This document shows positions 1-9,735 of a stretch of DNA of 64,000 nt, one piece after another. Source of the DNA: Nostoc sp. UHCC 0702 (GTDB taxonomy: Bacteria; Cyanobacteriota; Cyanobacteriia; Cyanobacteriales; Nostocaceae). The notes under the pieces were generated by a model that was not told where the DNA came from, made no database searches, and saw only the letters and a list, made by a program, of their open reading frames with translations. The stretch lies in assembly GCA_017164015.1 (NCBI GenBank), contig CP071065.1, forward strand, positions 3,252,501-3,316,500, written 5' to 3'. Positions within the stretch are counted from its first letter, which is position 1. Each line of letters begins with the position of its first letter. The position numbers and the translations under genes were made by a program.

Positions 1-115
1 TTGGGAATTGGGAATTGGGAATTGGGCATTAAATATTCTCCCTCATCTCCCCTGCTCCCCTACTCCCCTGCTCCCCTACTCCCCTGCTCCCCTACTCCCC
101 TGCTCAAAAGCTCCC
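1..115. repeat. Short tandem repeats (GGGAATT and CTCCCCTACTCCCCTG types)
   Basis: A head-to-tail array of GGGAATT heptamers is followed by C-rich CTCCCCTACTCCCCTG units. These are the short tandemly repeated sequences common between genes in heterocystous cyanobacteria. The array abuts the stop codon of gcvH; no gene is supported here. Confidence 0.85.
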
Positions 116-502
116 CTACTGTCCCTCTACCAAGGCGCGATACTCGTCAGCAGTCAACGCATCCTCAATTTCATCAGGGTCATCAACGCGTACTTTCAAT
201 AACCACCCCTCGCCGTAGGGGTCGTCTGACACTGCTTCGGGATGATCAATCAAGGGTTCATTACGTTCTACAACTGTGCCGGTTACTGGTGATTTTAGTG
301 ATTCAACGGCTTTGACTGATTCTATTGAGCCAAAAATTTCTTTCTTCTCAAGAGCTTCATCAATGTCTGGCAATTCTACAAACACAATATCACCTAATTC
401 CTTGACGGCAAATTCAGTAATACCAATGGTAGCAATTTCACCATCTAGCCGGACGTATTCATGAGTATCCAGGTATCGCAAATCTTCAGGATATTCAGAC
501 AT
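116..502 (-). CDS. gcvH: Glycine cleavage system H protein
   Basis: This is the lipoyl carrier of the glycine decarboxylase complex. Its lipoyl arm carries the aminomethyl group between the P, T and L proteins in photorespiratory glycine breakdown. The 128-residue length is normal for the family. The lipoyl-lysine hairpin is visible as [12 protein letters not shown], with Lys64 the attachment site, and the C-terminal GEGWLLKV strand is present. It lies downstream of gcvT on the same strand, with about 265 bp between them holding a hairpin repeat, so co-transcription is plausible but not shown. The P-protein gene may lie beyond the left edge (inference). Confidence 0.97.
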   Translation of the reverse strand: MSEYPEDLRYLDTHEYVRLDGEIATIGITEFAVKELGDIVFVELPDIDEALEKKEIFGSIESVKAVESLKSPVTGTVVERNEPLIDHPEAVSDDPYGEGWLLKVRVDDPDEIEDALTADEYRALVEGQ

Positions 503-664
503 ATAACTTACCCTCCCATATCACAAAAATTATTGTCCCAACAGTAATGCTGGTCATATTTGATAACGAACCTTACTGTAGATTGAGTACTTTACAACAC
601 ATTATTCCTTAAAAACAGCAAAGGATGAAGTAGAAACTGTGAAGTATCTAGAATAGATTTAGAC

Positions 665-689
665 ACCCGGCTTCTTGAAGAAGTCGGGT
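665..689. repeat. Hairpin repeat (CCCGRCTTCTT type)
   Basis: Arms ACCCG-x-CTTCTT and AAGAAG-x-CGGGT form a near-perfect stem with a very short loop. A related hairpin with the same CCCGACTTCT core occurs at 61085-61117, so this is a dispersed repeat rather than a gene-specific element. It lies between gcvT and gcvH and could act as a processing site or attenuator (inference). Confidence 0.75.
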
Positions 690-767
690 ATCTCGGTCGC
701 AACTTTTGCATCAGTCCAAACTTGATAAAAAACTGTTTTTTGGGTGCATCAAGCACGCCTTCATCCT

Positions 768-1898
768 TTATCCTTTAGTTTTCGACCGATAAAAGGGACG
801 TTTAACTACAACTGCTGGGTAAGCTTTACCGCGAATTTCCACTTCTAACTCTTGACCAATTGTCGCTAGCTTGGTAGGAACATAAGCTAAAGCAATGGGA
901 TAACCAAGTGTAGGAGAGATAGTACCACTAGTAACTTCTCCAATGATTTTACCTGCTGATAAAACTTGGTAGCCATGACGGGCTATGTTACGTCCTTGCA
1001 TCTGCAAACCTACTAGTCGGCGCTGCACTTTAGTGGCTTTTTGCTGTTCCAAAACTGCCCGACCAATAAAATCACCTTTGGTATCAAGGTGAACCACCCA
1101 CCCCAAACCTGCTTCTAAGGGAGTTGTGCTATCGTCAATATCTTGTCCGTAAAGTGCCATTGCAGCTTCTAGGCGTAAGGTATCTCTCGCACCAAGTCCA
1201 CAAGGGATGACACCAGCTTTATAGAGATTTTGCCACAATTCTACCCCCACATCGGGATCTACCATCACCTCAAAACCATCTTCTCCGGTGTAACCTGTAC
1301 GGGCTATAAAGCCAGGTTGACCCAATACAGTTGCTTGTACATGAGCGAATGCTTTAATTGGTTGTAAGTCTTCTTCTACAAACGGCTGGAGATAGCTGAT
1401 AGCTTTTGGCCCTTGCACAGCAATTAAAACTTTTTCTGGTGAAAGGTCTTGAAATTGCAGTTCATTCAGGTCAAGGTGCTGTGACAACCATGCTTTGTCT
1501 TTACCTGTAGTTGCCGCATTCACAATTATTAATGCCCGTTGTATACCAGTAGTGTCTTCACCTTGATAATAAACAATGATATCGTCAATGATTCCCCCTT
1601 GCGGATTTAACAATACTGTGTATTGCGCTTGACCCGGTTGTAACCGATTCAAATCTGAAGGAACTAAACTCTGGAGTTGAGAAATCAAGTTTTTTCCCTG
1701 GAGGGTAAATTTACCCATGTGGGAAATATCAAACATCCCGGCTGTATTTCTTACAGCTTCGTGTTCGCGGCTAATGCCACTAAATTGTACAGGCATTTCC
1801 CAACCGCCAAAGCTGGTTAGTCGTGCTTTGAGTTCTACACCCAGTTGATATAAAGGAGTCCGCGCCAAAGTTTGAGCAATGTCTTCAGTATTAGTCAC
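768..1898 (-). CDS. gcvT: Glycine cleavage system T protein (aminomethyltransferase)
   Basis: GcvT transfers the methylene group from aminomethyl-lipoyl-H protein to tetrahydrofolate, releasing ammonia. The 376-residue length fits the family. N-terminal signatures include SFGGWEMPVQF and FDISHMGK, a central RTGYTGEDGFE motif lies in the folate-binding fold, and GLGARDTLRLEAAMALYG is typical of GcvT rather than YgfZ. The ATG at 1898 gives a normal N-terminus. It reads toward gcvH, giving the order gcvT-gcvH. No glycine riboswitch was recognised in the 150 bp upstream. A paralogous fold is encoded by the ygfZ-like gene at 29321. Confidence 0.97.
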   Translation of the reverse strand: MTNTEDIAQTLARTPLYQLGVELKARLTSFGGWEMPVQFSGISREHEAVRNTAGMFDISHMGKFTLQGKNLISQLQSLVPSDLNRLQPGQAQYTVLLNPQGGIIDDIIVYYQGEDTTGIQRALIIVNAATTGKDKAWLSQHLDLNELQFQDLSPEKVLIAVQGPKAISYLQPFVEEDLQPIKAFAHVQATVLGQPGFIARTGYTGEDGFEVMVDPDVGVELWQNLYKAGVIPCGLGARDTLRLEAAMALYGQDIDDSTTPLEAGLGWVVHLDTKGDFIGRAVLEQQKATKVQRRLVGLQMQGRNIARHGYQVLSAGKIIGEVTSGTISPTLGYPIALAYVPTKLATIGQELEVEIRGKAYPAVVVKRPFYRSKTKG

Positions 1899-2045
1899 AG
1901 GTATTTTTGCGATCGCACCTCAACATCTATATCCTACGGGATGATTAACAAACCATGAAGGCTCAAGCCTTAACTTCACCACTTCACACTTCATCCTTTA
2001 TACTTCGTTAATGATAGAAGTGTTGAGATTTGTTAAGAAGAGATT

Positions 2046-2540
2046 ATGAAATATTGGCAGCTACTGGCTAGCTTCGTCCTAGCTATGGTTCTTTTTTTGT
2101 TTCCCCTATCGGCACAAGCCGCTAGTTCTTCTAGTATTAGCCGTTCAGCTGGCGAAGAACTCAAGGGTAAAGATTACTCTGGTCAAAGTTTAGTTGGCAT
2201 TGAATTTACCAATTTGGATTTAGAGAATGCTAACTTCAGCAATGCTGATTTACGTGGCGGCGTGTTTAACGGTACGGTGTTGGAGGGAGTAAATCTGCAT
2301 GGTGTAGATTTTAGTGAAGGCATAGCTTACTTGACAAAGTTTAAGGGTGGTGATTTAAGTGATGCAGTGTTTAGAGATGCAATGATGTTGCGATCAACTT
2401 TTGATAATGTTGACATCAACGGTGCTGATTTCACCAATGCAGTTTTAGATGGCGTGCAGGTGAAAAAACTCTGCACTAAAGCAAGTGGTGTGAATTCTAA
2501 AACTGGTGTAGATACTCGCCAGTCTTTAGGATGTAAGTAA
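2046..2540 (+). CDS. Secreted or lumenal pentapeptide-repeat protein
   Basis: The 164-residue protein starts with a cleavable signal peptide (about residues 1-26, hydrophobic core ending SAQAA). This is followed by about twelve A(D/N)LXX-type pentapeptide repeats (for example ENANFSNADLRGGVF and INGADFTNAVLDGV, about residues 50-135), which fold as a right-handed quadrilateral beta-helix. A short cysteine-containing tail (two Cys) follows. Lumenal pentapeptide proteins are common in cyanobacteria and plastids, but their biochemical role is mostly unknown. The gene is divergent from gcvT and is followed by two inverted-repeat elements. Confidence 0.85.
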   Translation: MKYWQLLASFVLAMVLFLFPLSAQAASSSSISRSAGEELKGKDYSGQSLVGIEFTNLDLENANFSNADLRGGVFNGTVLEGVNLHGVDFSEGIAYLTKFKGGDLSDAVFRDAMMLRSTFDNVDINGADFTNAVLDGVQVKKLCTKASGVNSKTGVDTRQSLGCK

Positions 2541-2581
2541 AATTTAGTCGCCTCTTTGCTAATAAAGAAGGCGAACATATG

Positions 2582-2725
2582 GCGTTGCATAACAGTGGGA
2601 TGAATTGGGCAAGCTGGAAAGGCTGGGAAAGCTGGTAGGGGCGGGTTCACGCTGATAAATTAACCCAACTGCGAAGATATCGCTAAACCTGCCCCAACTA
2701 AATCATCCCGCATTTTATGCAACGC
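2582..2725. mobile_element. MITE-like element, family B (TIR GCGTTGCATAA)
   Basis: A 144-bp segment is bounded by a perfect 11-bp terminal inverted repeat, GCGTTGCATAA at 2582 and its complement at 2715-2725. The similarity extends inward as an imperfect GGGATGA/TCATCCC. No ORF is present. The reverse complement of its right half resembles the sequence at 31419-31512, so it is dispersed. It sits immediately before another element at 2739. Confidence 0.7.
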
Positions 2726-2738
2726 TAAACATATTATC

Positions 2739-2889
2739 AGGACTTACGCAACTGGCACACATATTTTCTGCGATGGCAGTCAATAGTCAATAGTCAATAG
2801 TCAAGGGTAAAAAGTCAAGGTTTTTGGACTTTTGACTCTTGACTTTGGACGATTTTTGTCAAAAATATATGACAATGCGCGTAAGTCCT
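2739..2889. mobile_element. MITE-like element, family A copy 1 (TIR AGGACTTACGC)
   Basis: A 151-bp element is bounded by perfect 11-bp inverted repeats (AGGACTTACGC and GCGTAAGTCCT). Internal short repeats of GTCAATA and TTGACTTTT type are present. It matches the reverse complement of 52911-53155 almost base for base outside an insertion there, and its ends match 57419-57563. Short AT-rich flanks (ATTAT on both sides) could be a target duplication. It is too short for a transposase, so it would be non-autonomous. Confidence 0.8.
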
Positions 2890-2991
2890 AATTATGTTCA
2901 GTTAATTATAGTCATGATTAAATTTCGCGCTTAGACAAACAAACACAGAGATGGTGAGATTTTATATATTAATGTGACTCGGATAAAATTA

Positions 2992-3615
2992 TTACTCATC
3001 AATCTGCTGCATTTTTAAAATTGAAACAATTTCGCTTGTATATATTTCTGTTAAAAACTCATCTTTAGTTAGATTTAGCCATTCATATCCTGATGCAAAT
3101 TTAGCAGCGGCACGCAGATTCATCAAGGCATGGGGAGAATCAGTAATGATTTTCAGGCTTTCCATATAAGGGATATGGTATTGATTAAATAGCTCCTCGA
3201 TAATTTGCTCTTTTGAGGTCATAATCAGCAGTACTTTGCCATATTCTATGCGAACTTCCTCATAAAAATTTTCATCTACTCGAACCAAACCAAACTCAAC
3301 AGCACCATCATTCAGAAGACGAAACATGAATGGTTGAAGAAGTTGTTTGAGGTAATTTTTATTTAACCATGAACTTTCAAATGTTTTTTCTTCATTGATT
3401 GACAAAACAAATAGTAATTCCGAATCGAACACGCTATCAACAATATCCCATAGCAAGGTTTCCAGACAGTCAACTGAGACGGAGGCAATTATTAGAGTCC
3501 GATAAGACGGATATTGAGAGGGTAATTTAGTGTAGCCGTTTGTGGGTGAAAATACGTTGCCGTTATTGTCGGCGAGGATTGCAATACCGATAGGCACTTT
3601 AAAATTAGACTGCAC
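2992..3615 (-). CDS. Hypothetical protein
   Basis: I do not recognise this 207-residue protein. It has no signal peptide or membrane segment. The composition is that of a soluble alpha/beta protein, with hydrophobic strands such as RTLIIASVSV and ELLFVLSI, and an acidic, helical C-terminal half. A start ATG is present at 3615. It stands alone between two MITE-like elements and a divergent aldo/keto reductase, so context gives no functional clue. AT-rich codon use relative to ilvC is compatible with an accessory gene. Confidence 0.6.
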   Translation of the reverse strand: MQSNFKVPIGIAILADNNGNVFSPTNGYTKLPSQYPSYRTLIIASVSVDCLETLLWDIVDSVFDSELLFVLSINEEKTFESSWLNKNYLKQLLQPFMFRLLNDGAVEFGLVRVDENFYEEVRIEYGKVLLIMTSKEQIIEELFNQYHIPYMESLKIITDSPHALMNLRAAAKFASGYEWLNLTKDEFLTEIYTSEIVSILKMQQIDE

Positions 3616-3812
3616 TTGAATTCATTTTCCTGAAATAAGGGAGGTGGTTTTGGACACTAGTAACATTGATAGCACAGCTAACCTAGTGATATTACAGCAG
3701 GATTATAAATACAACAGCTATATTAACCAAAAATCCTATCCGTAGATGAATTGTCAAAACCTGCCTAACCCGCTACTACATAACTAATGGCGCTACAAAC
3801 TAGGTTATAAGC

Positions 3813-4688
3813 ATGGAAACCAAACAGCTAGGAAAAACGGGTGTCTTTGTGAGTGCAATTGGCTTGGGTGGAATGCCGATGTCAATTTATAATCGCCCTC
3901 CCGAATCACAATCAATTTCAGTTATTCATCGGGCATTGGATTTGGGTGTTACATTCATTGATACTGCTGACTCCTACTGCAAAGATGAATCAGACAAACA
4001 TCACAATGAACGCCTGATACAGCAAGCACTTGCTACTTACAAAGGTGATATCAGCCATGTAGTTGTGGCAACTAAAGGCGGTTTGATGCGTCCAGATGGC
4101 AACTGGACACGCAATGGCAACCCGGAACATTTGCGTCAAACAATTCGTGTCAGCTTTGAGGCTTTGGGTGAAAATAAACCCATTGATGTTTGGCAATATC
4201 ACTCACCTGATCCTAACTACACCATTGAAGAATCCCTGACACCCGTCAAAGAAGCAGTAGAAGCTGGTTTAATTCGGTTCGTGGGAGTTTCTAACTTTTC
4301 CGTGGAACAAATTAAGCGGGCGCGAGATGTAGTGGATATTGTCTCAGTGCAAAATCAATACAGCCCTTGGGAACGACAGCCAGAAATTGACGGTGTATTG
4401 AAATATTGCCAAGAGGAAGGATTGACCTTTTTGCCTTGGAGTCCCTTCGGTGGTAGTCGTCGCCATCAGAATTTGCAAGATATTCCAGCGATCGCGCTTT
4501 TAGCCAAAGAAAAAGGCGTATCAGTTTATAATATAGTCCTAGCCTGGTTGCGTTCCAAGTCGCCTACTATTTTGCCAATTCCTGGTGCTAGCCAGATTTC
4601 CAGCATCGAAGATTCAGTGCGTGCAATCAATGTGAAACTATCCCAAGAAGAAGTACAAAGAATTGATAGAGCAACATCAACAAGTTAA
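3813..4688 (+). CDS. Aldo/keto reductase
   Basis: A 291-residue NAD(P)H-dependent oxidoreductase with a TIM-barrel fold. The catalytic tetrad can be read: Asp and Tyr in FIDTADSYC, Lys in VVVATKGG, and His in VWQYHSPDP. The cofactor-binding C-terminal part contains SPFGG, PIPGASQ and a terminal helix. It starts METKQLGKTGVFVSAIGLGG, typical of the AKR11/YhdN-like branch. The physiological substrate cannot be inferred. A dense heptamer array follows the stop codon directly, and ilvC follows that. Confidence 0.93.
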   Translation: METKQLGKTGVFVSAIGLGGMPMSIYNRPPESQSISVIHRALDLGVTFIDTADSYCKDESDKHHNERLIQQALATYKGDISHVVVATKGGLMRPDGNWTRNGNPEHLRQTIRVSFEALGENKPIDVWQYHSPDPNYTIEESLTPVKEAVEAGLIRFVGVSNFSVEQIKRARDVVDIVSVQNQYSPWERQPEIDGVLKYCQEEGLTFLPWSPFGGSRRHQNLQDIPAIALLAKEKGVSVYNIVLAWLRSKSPTILPIPGASQISSIEDSVRAINVKLSQEEVQRIDRATSTS

Positions 4689-4790
4689 GAGTTAAGAGTT
4701 AGGAGTTAGGAGTTAGGAGTTAGGAGTTAAGAGTTAGGAGTTAAGAGTTAGGAGTTAAGAGTTAGGAGTTAGGAGTTAGGAGTTAGTTTT
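4687..4790. repeat. Tandem heptamer array (GTTAGGA / GTTAAGA)
   Basis: About fourteen head-to-tail copies of GTTAGGA, some with A in place of one G, run from the stop codon of the aldo/keto reductase. A C-rich CCCCATCTCC array follows up to about 4860. This is a short tandemly repeated sequence of the heterocystous cyanobacterial type; similar heptamers recur at 9618 and 16480. Confidence 0.9.
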
Positions 4791-4921
4791 TATTCTCCTT
4801 GTCCCCCCATCTCCCTCATCCCCCTCATCCCCCCACCCCCCCATCTCCCCATCTCCCTCATCACGGTTACTCAATTTGGGGTACAATCAAAAGCCTGCCA
4901 ATAAATCATGATGCTTGCTGA

Positions 4922-5932
<1,011 letters not shown>

Positions 5933-5962
5933 TACAATTTTTGTTTTGAGATTTCAGATTGT

Positions 5963-5986
5963 AAAGACGTGAAATTTCACGTCTTT
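5963..5986 (+). terminator. Probable intrinsic terminator of ilvC
   Basis: A perfect 24-bp palindrome (arms AAAGACGTGAAA) ends in a short T run about 30 bp after the ilvC stop. Two further palindromes at 6063-6084 (GCCTGGGA arms) and 6095-6112 (AGTCGTCT arms) follow in the same gap and look like dispersed hairpin repeats. Confidence 0.7.
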
Positions 5987-6182
5987 TTCATTGTGGAAGT
6001 CTTTTGGTTGCAATTAAGTGCCTTACAGCCTTAACTTAAATCTTGCACCAGTGGTAAAAACCGCCTGGGAATAAATTCCCAGGCTAATAGTTAAAGTCGT
6101 CTAAAGACGACTGTCCAATAATAATCATAATTGTAATAGTGGGGAGATAAGCGAAGCTTACTTCTCTCCCTACCCCCCATTA

Positions 6183-7772
6183 CTAAAATTTGATCTCTTT
6201 GCTGAGAATTTTAATTTGAGTGTCTGGATAGTAGAATTGCAGAATTTTCGGACTCGACCAACCTAGTTTAGCCAAATTTTGAGCGCCAGTTTGACTTAAG
6301 CCGACTCCATGTCCGAGTCCTCCACCAATAAAAGCATATCCCCACAGCCCAGATTGGCTTCTGTTGAGAGGTTCTATGTAAAAAAGCGTACTCACAGGAG
6401 CAGCAAAGGCACTACGAACCTCGTCTTTATGTAAATTAAAAGTGCCAATATCTGTTTTTACAGCGAATTCGAGAATGCGTCCGCTGGAACTTCTCTTAAC
6501 AACAGCCATCGCTTGAATGGTCTTGAATTTGGCATATGGGCTATTTTTCACCCGCAAAAATTTCTGCAAGTCTTTGGTAATATCCTCTAGGCTAGTTTCT
6601 TTGTACCAACGAAACATGTCCCAGCTGCTTTCATTAAATCCTTGCTGCATAGTTATAAACTTTTGAAAATTCTTTTCATCTGCTAAACTCTGCTGAGATA
6701 AGTTCCAAAAATTAGTAGGAGCATCAATTACTGGGCGCAAATAAGGACGATCTTCACCATTCCAAATATCACTAAAGGAGGCGGTGACACCCCCAGTAGT
6801 AGAAGAATATAAAGCATCTACTAGCTCATTTTTATAAGTTAGTACCATATTCCTTGTGGCCGCGATCGCCTGGTCTGTTTTCTTATCTGTGCCACTCAGT
6901 CCGTTATAAACTTGACAGTGAGTATCGGCACATAACTGGTAGTTATCGCTAGCAAATCTACGTAAGTTTCTCAAGGCATAAGTCCGGGCGATAATTGCCT
7001 GGGCTTCCATCGCCGCCTTTGGGGCATTTGTGCCAATTTCATAAGGCACAACTCCGCGTAAATAAGTTTCTAAGGGTACTTGGTTAACTAAAGTGTATGT
7101 CCCGTAGGCGTTGGGCTGTAAATTTAACTGCCCGGCATAAAGCCGACCATTCTCTGGTTTTTCGCTTTTATTCACGCGAATCAAGTTTTTGTCAGTGCTA
7201 ATCTCTAAGGAATTCAAGTTATAGCGCTTGCCATTGACGACCCAATTAACTTGCGGTATCTGTTTACGTATTTTTGTATCAATATATGCCGTTTCATGGT
7301 TAATAGTCTGTATGCCTTGGAATAGCAAACGCCGCAGTAAGGGAGTATTATAAATGTCCCGTTTTGCCCAAACTTGCCAACGTTCTGGCTGGGCTATTTC
7401 CACCTCTATTCCCTGAGAACGCCATTTATTCGCACTATCTTCAGCTGTTTCAAAGGTACGGTAAGTACCCAAAACAACAACTTCTTCAATTACAGGTTTC
7501 GGTAAAGCTTGCATTACTGTTTCCAGCTTTACGGATTTTTCCGTAAATAGGGTCTGCTCTTTGTTACCTACTTTGAATTTCAATTTTAAGCGATCGCCTT
7601 TTGTAGGTTCTAGTTGCAGCTTGGCTGTGGGCTTCTCTCCAAATCGCTGCACAATCCCAATTCTCAGTTTCACATCCTCAATGTTACTCTCCGGCCCCGA
7701 TGCGGCTGTCAGACCCAATAAACAAAATGTCGTTAGCACAGAGTAAGAAAAACGCCAGAGAGAAAATTTCAT
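6183..7772 (-). CDS. SpoIID/LytB domain protein, probable secreted
   Basis: From the ATG at 7772 the product is 529 residues and begins with a signal peptide (MKFSLWRFSYSVLTTFCLLG). That is more plausible than the upstream in-frame ATG at 7931, which would bury it. The middle carries the SpoIID signature region: LETYLRGVVPYEIG, AQAIIARTYALRN and STTGGVTA. The C-terminal GHGVGLSQTGAQNLA is characteristic. In Bacillus SpoIID is a lytic transglycosylase acting on denuded glycans; cyanobacterial relatives are uncharacterised, so a cell-wall role is inferred from family only. It converges with ilvC. Confidence 0.88.
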   Translation of the reverse strand: MKFSLWRFSYSVLTTFCLLGLTAASGPESNIEDVKLRIGIVQRFGEKPTAKLQLEPTKGDRLKLKFKVGNKEQTLFTEKSVKLETVMQALPKPVIEEVVVLGTYRTFETAEDSANKWRSQGIEVEIAQPERWQVWAKRDIYNTPLLRRLLFQGIQTINHETAYIDTKIRKQIPQVNWVVNGKRYNLNSLEISTDKNLIRVNKSEKPENGRLYAGQLNLQPNAYGTYTLVNQVPLETYLRGVVPYEIGTNAPKAAMEAQAIIARTYALRNLRRFASDNYQLCADTHCQVYNGLSGTDKKTDQAIAATRNMVLTYKNELVDALYSSTTGGVTASFSDIWNGEDRPYLRPVIDAPTNFWNLSQQSLADEKNFQKFITMQQGFNESSWDMFRWYKETSLEDITKDLQKFLRVKNSPYAKFKTIQAMAVVKRSSSGRILEFAVKTDIGTFNLHKDEVRSAFAAPVSTLFYIEPLNRSQSGLWGYAFIGGGLGHGVGLSQTGAQNLAKLGWSSPKILQFYYPDTQIKILSKEIKF

Positions 7773-8006
7773 GACCTGATTCCACCCCTGAATGTGGCGA
7801 TGGGGAGCCAGCGCTTTCGGAGGGTTTCCCGACCCAGACGACTGGCGTTGCGGATTTTTCAGTTGCTTTGTAACGTAGTGGTTTTGTCGCATGCGCGCTC
7901 CCATGATACCATTACCAGTTTTGCTCCCCAAAACAGTTGCAAAACGAAGTCATTATGACTATGATTTATTTAGAGACACAAAATAGAACTAGTTGAATCA
8001 ACTCTT

Positions 8007-8270
8007 ATGGTGAGAGTCCAAGAAATTCCATTAAGTCAAATTAACCGGCCGTTGCCCCGTGGCAACGATCCCAAGAAAGTGGAAGCATTAATGGAATCAA
8101 TAGCAGCCATTGGGCAGCAAGAACCCATTGATGTCCTAGAAGTAGATGGACTGTATTATGGCTTTTCTGGTTGCCATCGCTATGAAGCTTGCCAGCGTTT
8201 AGGCAAAGAAACGATTTTAGCCAGAGTCCGCAAAGCTCCCCGCAGCGTTTTGAAGATGCACTTGGCATAG
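8007..8270 (+). CDS. srx: Sulfiredoxin
   Basis: An 87-residue ParB-fold enzyme that uses ATP to repair the sulfinic form of 2-Cys peroxiredoxins. The diagnostic FSGCHRYEA motif places the catalytic cysteine at residue 56. The nucleotide-binding start, VQEIPLSQINRPLPRG, is typical of sulfiredoxin rather than plasmid ParB, and the length is right for a cyanobacterial Srx. The dps gene follows 76 bp downstream on the same strand, suggesting a shared peroxide-stress role. The start at 8007 (ATG) fits the conserved N-terminus. Confidence 0.93.
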   Translation: MVRVQEIPLSQINRPLPRGNDPKKVEALMESIAAIGQQEPIDVLEVDGLYYGFSGCHRYEACQRLGKETILARVRKAPRSVLKMHLA

Positions 8271-8346
8271 GGAATGGGGCATGGGGCATGGTAAAAATGA
8301 CCAATGCCCAACATTCAAATAGATATAACCTAATTAGGAGAAAATT

Positions 8347-8838
8347 ATGTCATCTCAGGGAACAATTAAAAATGTAAATATTGGTATAGACGAAGCAAGT
8401 AGGGCAAAAATCGCCGAGGGGCTATCTCGCCTGTTGGCTGACACCTACACACTGTACCTGAAAACTCATAATTTCCATTGGAACGTTACAGGGCCAATGT
8501 TTCAAACGCTGCATTTGATGTTTGAGACACAGTATACAGAACTAGCCTTAGCAGTTGATTTAATTGCTGAAAGAATTAGAGCGCTTGGCTATCCTGCACC
8601 AGGAACCTATAACGAATATGCCAAGCTGAGTTCAATTCCAGAAACTCCAGGAGTTCCCAAAGCTACGGAAATGATCCGCTTACTGGTGGAAGGACAAGAA
8701 GCTGTAGTGCGAACTGCACGGTCAATCTTTCCTGTAGTCGAAGAAGTTAACGACGAACCCACGGCTGATCTGTTGACTCAGCGGATGCAAGTGCATGAAA
8801 AAACAGCTTGGATGTTGAGAAGTTTACTGGAAGAATAG
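8347..8838 (+). CDS. dps: Dps-family ferritin-like protein
   Basis: A 163-residue DNA-binding protein from starved cells/miniferritin, which oxidises Fe(II) with hydrogen peroxide and stores iron in a 12-mer. The ferroxidase ligands can be read at His44, His56, Asp71 and Glu75, with the same spacings as the known Dps dinuclear site ([18 protein letters not shown]). AGGAG lies about 6 bases before the ATG. Its position after sulfiredoxin supports an oxidative-stress module. The short N-terminus has few lysines, so DNA binding is not assured. Confidence 0.94.
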   Translation: MSSQGTIKNVNIGIDEASRAKIAEGLSRLLADTYTLYLKTHNFHWNVTGPMFQTLHLMFETQYTELALAVDLIAERIRALGYPAPGTYNEYAKLSSIPETPGVPKATEMIRLLVEGQEAVVRTARSIFPVVEEVNDEPTADLLTQRMQVHEKTAWMLRSLLEE

Positions 8839-8965
8839 GGATTGGGGGACTGGGTACTAGGGACTGGGTACTAGGGACTGGGGATTAGGAAAATAGTTAC
8901 CCATGCCCCATGCCCAATACCCCATGTCCCATGTCCCATGCCCCATGCCCCATGCCCCATGCCCA
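8839..8965. repeat. Tandem repeats (GGGACTGGGTACTA and CCCCATG types)
   Basis: Heptamer-like GGGACTG/GGTACTA units are followed by a run of CCCCATG heptamers. The CCCATG run reaches into the next gene and supplies its possible ATG start codons, which complicates the start of the downstream CDS. Confidence 0.85.
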
Positions 8966-9621
8966 ATAATCCTTTCACCAAAAAGTTGCAAAATTTAATG
9001 CAACAAGTGGGTATTTCCAGTTTCAAACAGCTGAGTCGTGCTGCTGGCGTCTCAGAGCGTCAGATTTTGCGACTGCGACAGGGAAAGCTAGAGCAGATGC
9101 GGTTAGATGTGCTGCTCAAACTGTCGGCATTGCTAAAAGTGCCATTGAGTGAATTAGTAGCAACTTTTTCGCCAGTAGACTTGGTAAAAGAGAAAGCAGC
9201 AACCACTCAGGAATTGTTACAAGAGATTGCAGATTTAAAAACAGAGTACCAGCGATCGCTACTCCAACTAGAACAGCAGCAAGAGTTCTTGTTGCAACAG
9301 TTCCAGCATTCCAGTTTACAAATGCTGGAATCTTTGTTATTGCAATGGCCCACAGCAGCCCAGAAAGCGCAGGAAAATCCGCAATTAGCAGCGGTGAAAA
9401 TAGTCCCCTTGGTGCAAAAACCCTTAGAAAAATTGCTACAAGCATGGGGAGTGGAAGCGATCGCATCGGTAGGAGACGAACTACCTTATGATCCCCAGTT
9501 GCACGAATTGATGAAAGGAACTGCACAACCAGGTGAAACAGTCAAAGTGCGTTATACTGGCTACCTTCAAGGCAACAAGCTGCTTTATAGAGCCAAAGTC
9601 AGTCCTGTAACAGAAAGTTAG
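8938..9621 (+). CDS. HTH protein with GrpE-like C-terminus
   Basis: This 227-residue protein is a fusion. An N-terminal XRE-like helix-turn-helix spans about residues 12-72 (KQLSRAAGVSERQILRLRQGK, then LLKLSALLKVPLSEL). A Gln-rich coiled coil spans about 80-125 (LLQEIADLKTEYQRSLLQLEQQ). The C-terminal segment, about 185-222, resembles the beta-domain tail of GrpE (GDELPYDPQLHELM, then GETVKVRYTGYLQGNKLLYRAKV). GrpE is the DnaK nucleotide-exchange factor; whether this protein binds DnaK, DNA or both is unknown. The start is uncertain because the in-frame ATGs at 8938 and 8959 both lie in a CCCCATG repeat. Confidence 0.8.
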   Translation: MPHAPCPMPNNPFTKKLQNLMQQVGISSFKQLSRAAGVSERQILRLRQGKLEQMRLDVLLKLSALLKVPLSELVATFSPVDLVKEKAATTQELLQEIADLKTEYQRSLLQLEQQQEFLLQQFQHSSLQMLESLLLQWPTAAQKAQENPQLAAVKIVPLVQKPLEKLLQAWGVEAIASVGDELPYDPQLHELMKGTAQPGETVKVRYTGYLQGNKLLYRAKVSPVTES

Positions 9622-9735
9622 GAGTTAGGAGTTAGGAGTTAGGAGTTATTTCTTCCTAATTTCCCCTGCTCCCCTGCCCCCCTGCCCCCCTGCTCCCCTG
9701 CCCCCCTGCTCCGCCCCCTACCCCCCTGCCCATTT
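9618..9735. repeat. Tandem repeats (AGGAGTT and CCCCTGC types)
   Basis: Four or more AGGAGTT heptamers overlap the stop codon of the HTH-GrpE gene and are followed by a CCCCTGC/CCCCCTG array. Same class as the arrays at 1, 4687 and 16480. Confidence 0.85.

Noticed and set aside
1-115. CRISPR-like repetitive DNA (also 4687-4790, 9618-9735)
   Set aside because: The units are contiguous heptamers without unique spacers of constant length, so these are short tandem repeats and not CRISPR arrays.
1899-2045. Possible glycine riboswitch before gcvT
   Set aside because: I could not find the conserved paired cores; the region is short and also serves the divergent pentapeptide gene.
7773-7931. N-terminal extension of the SpoIID-like protein
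   Set aside because: It would place 53 polar residues before a clear signal peptide; the internal ATG at 7772 is better.
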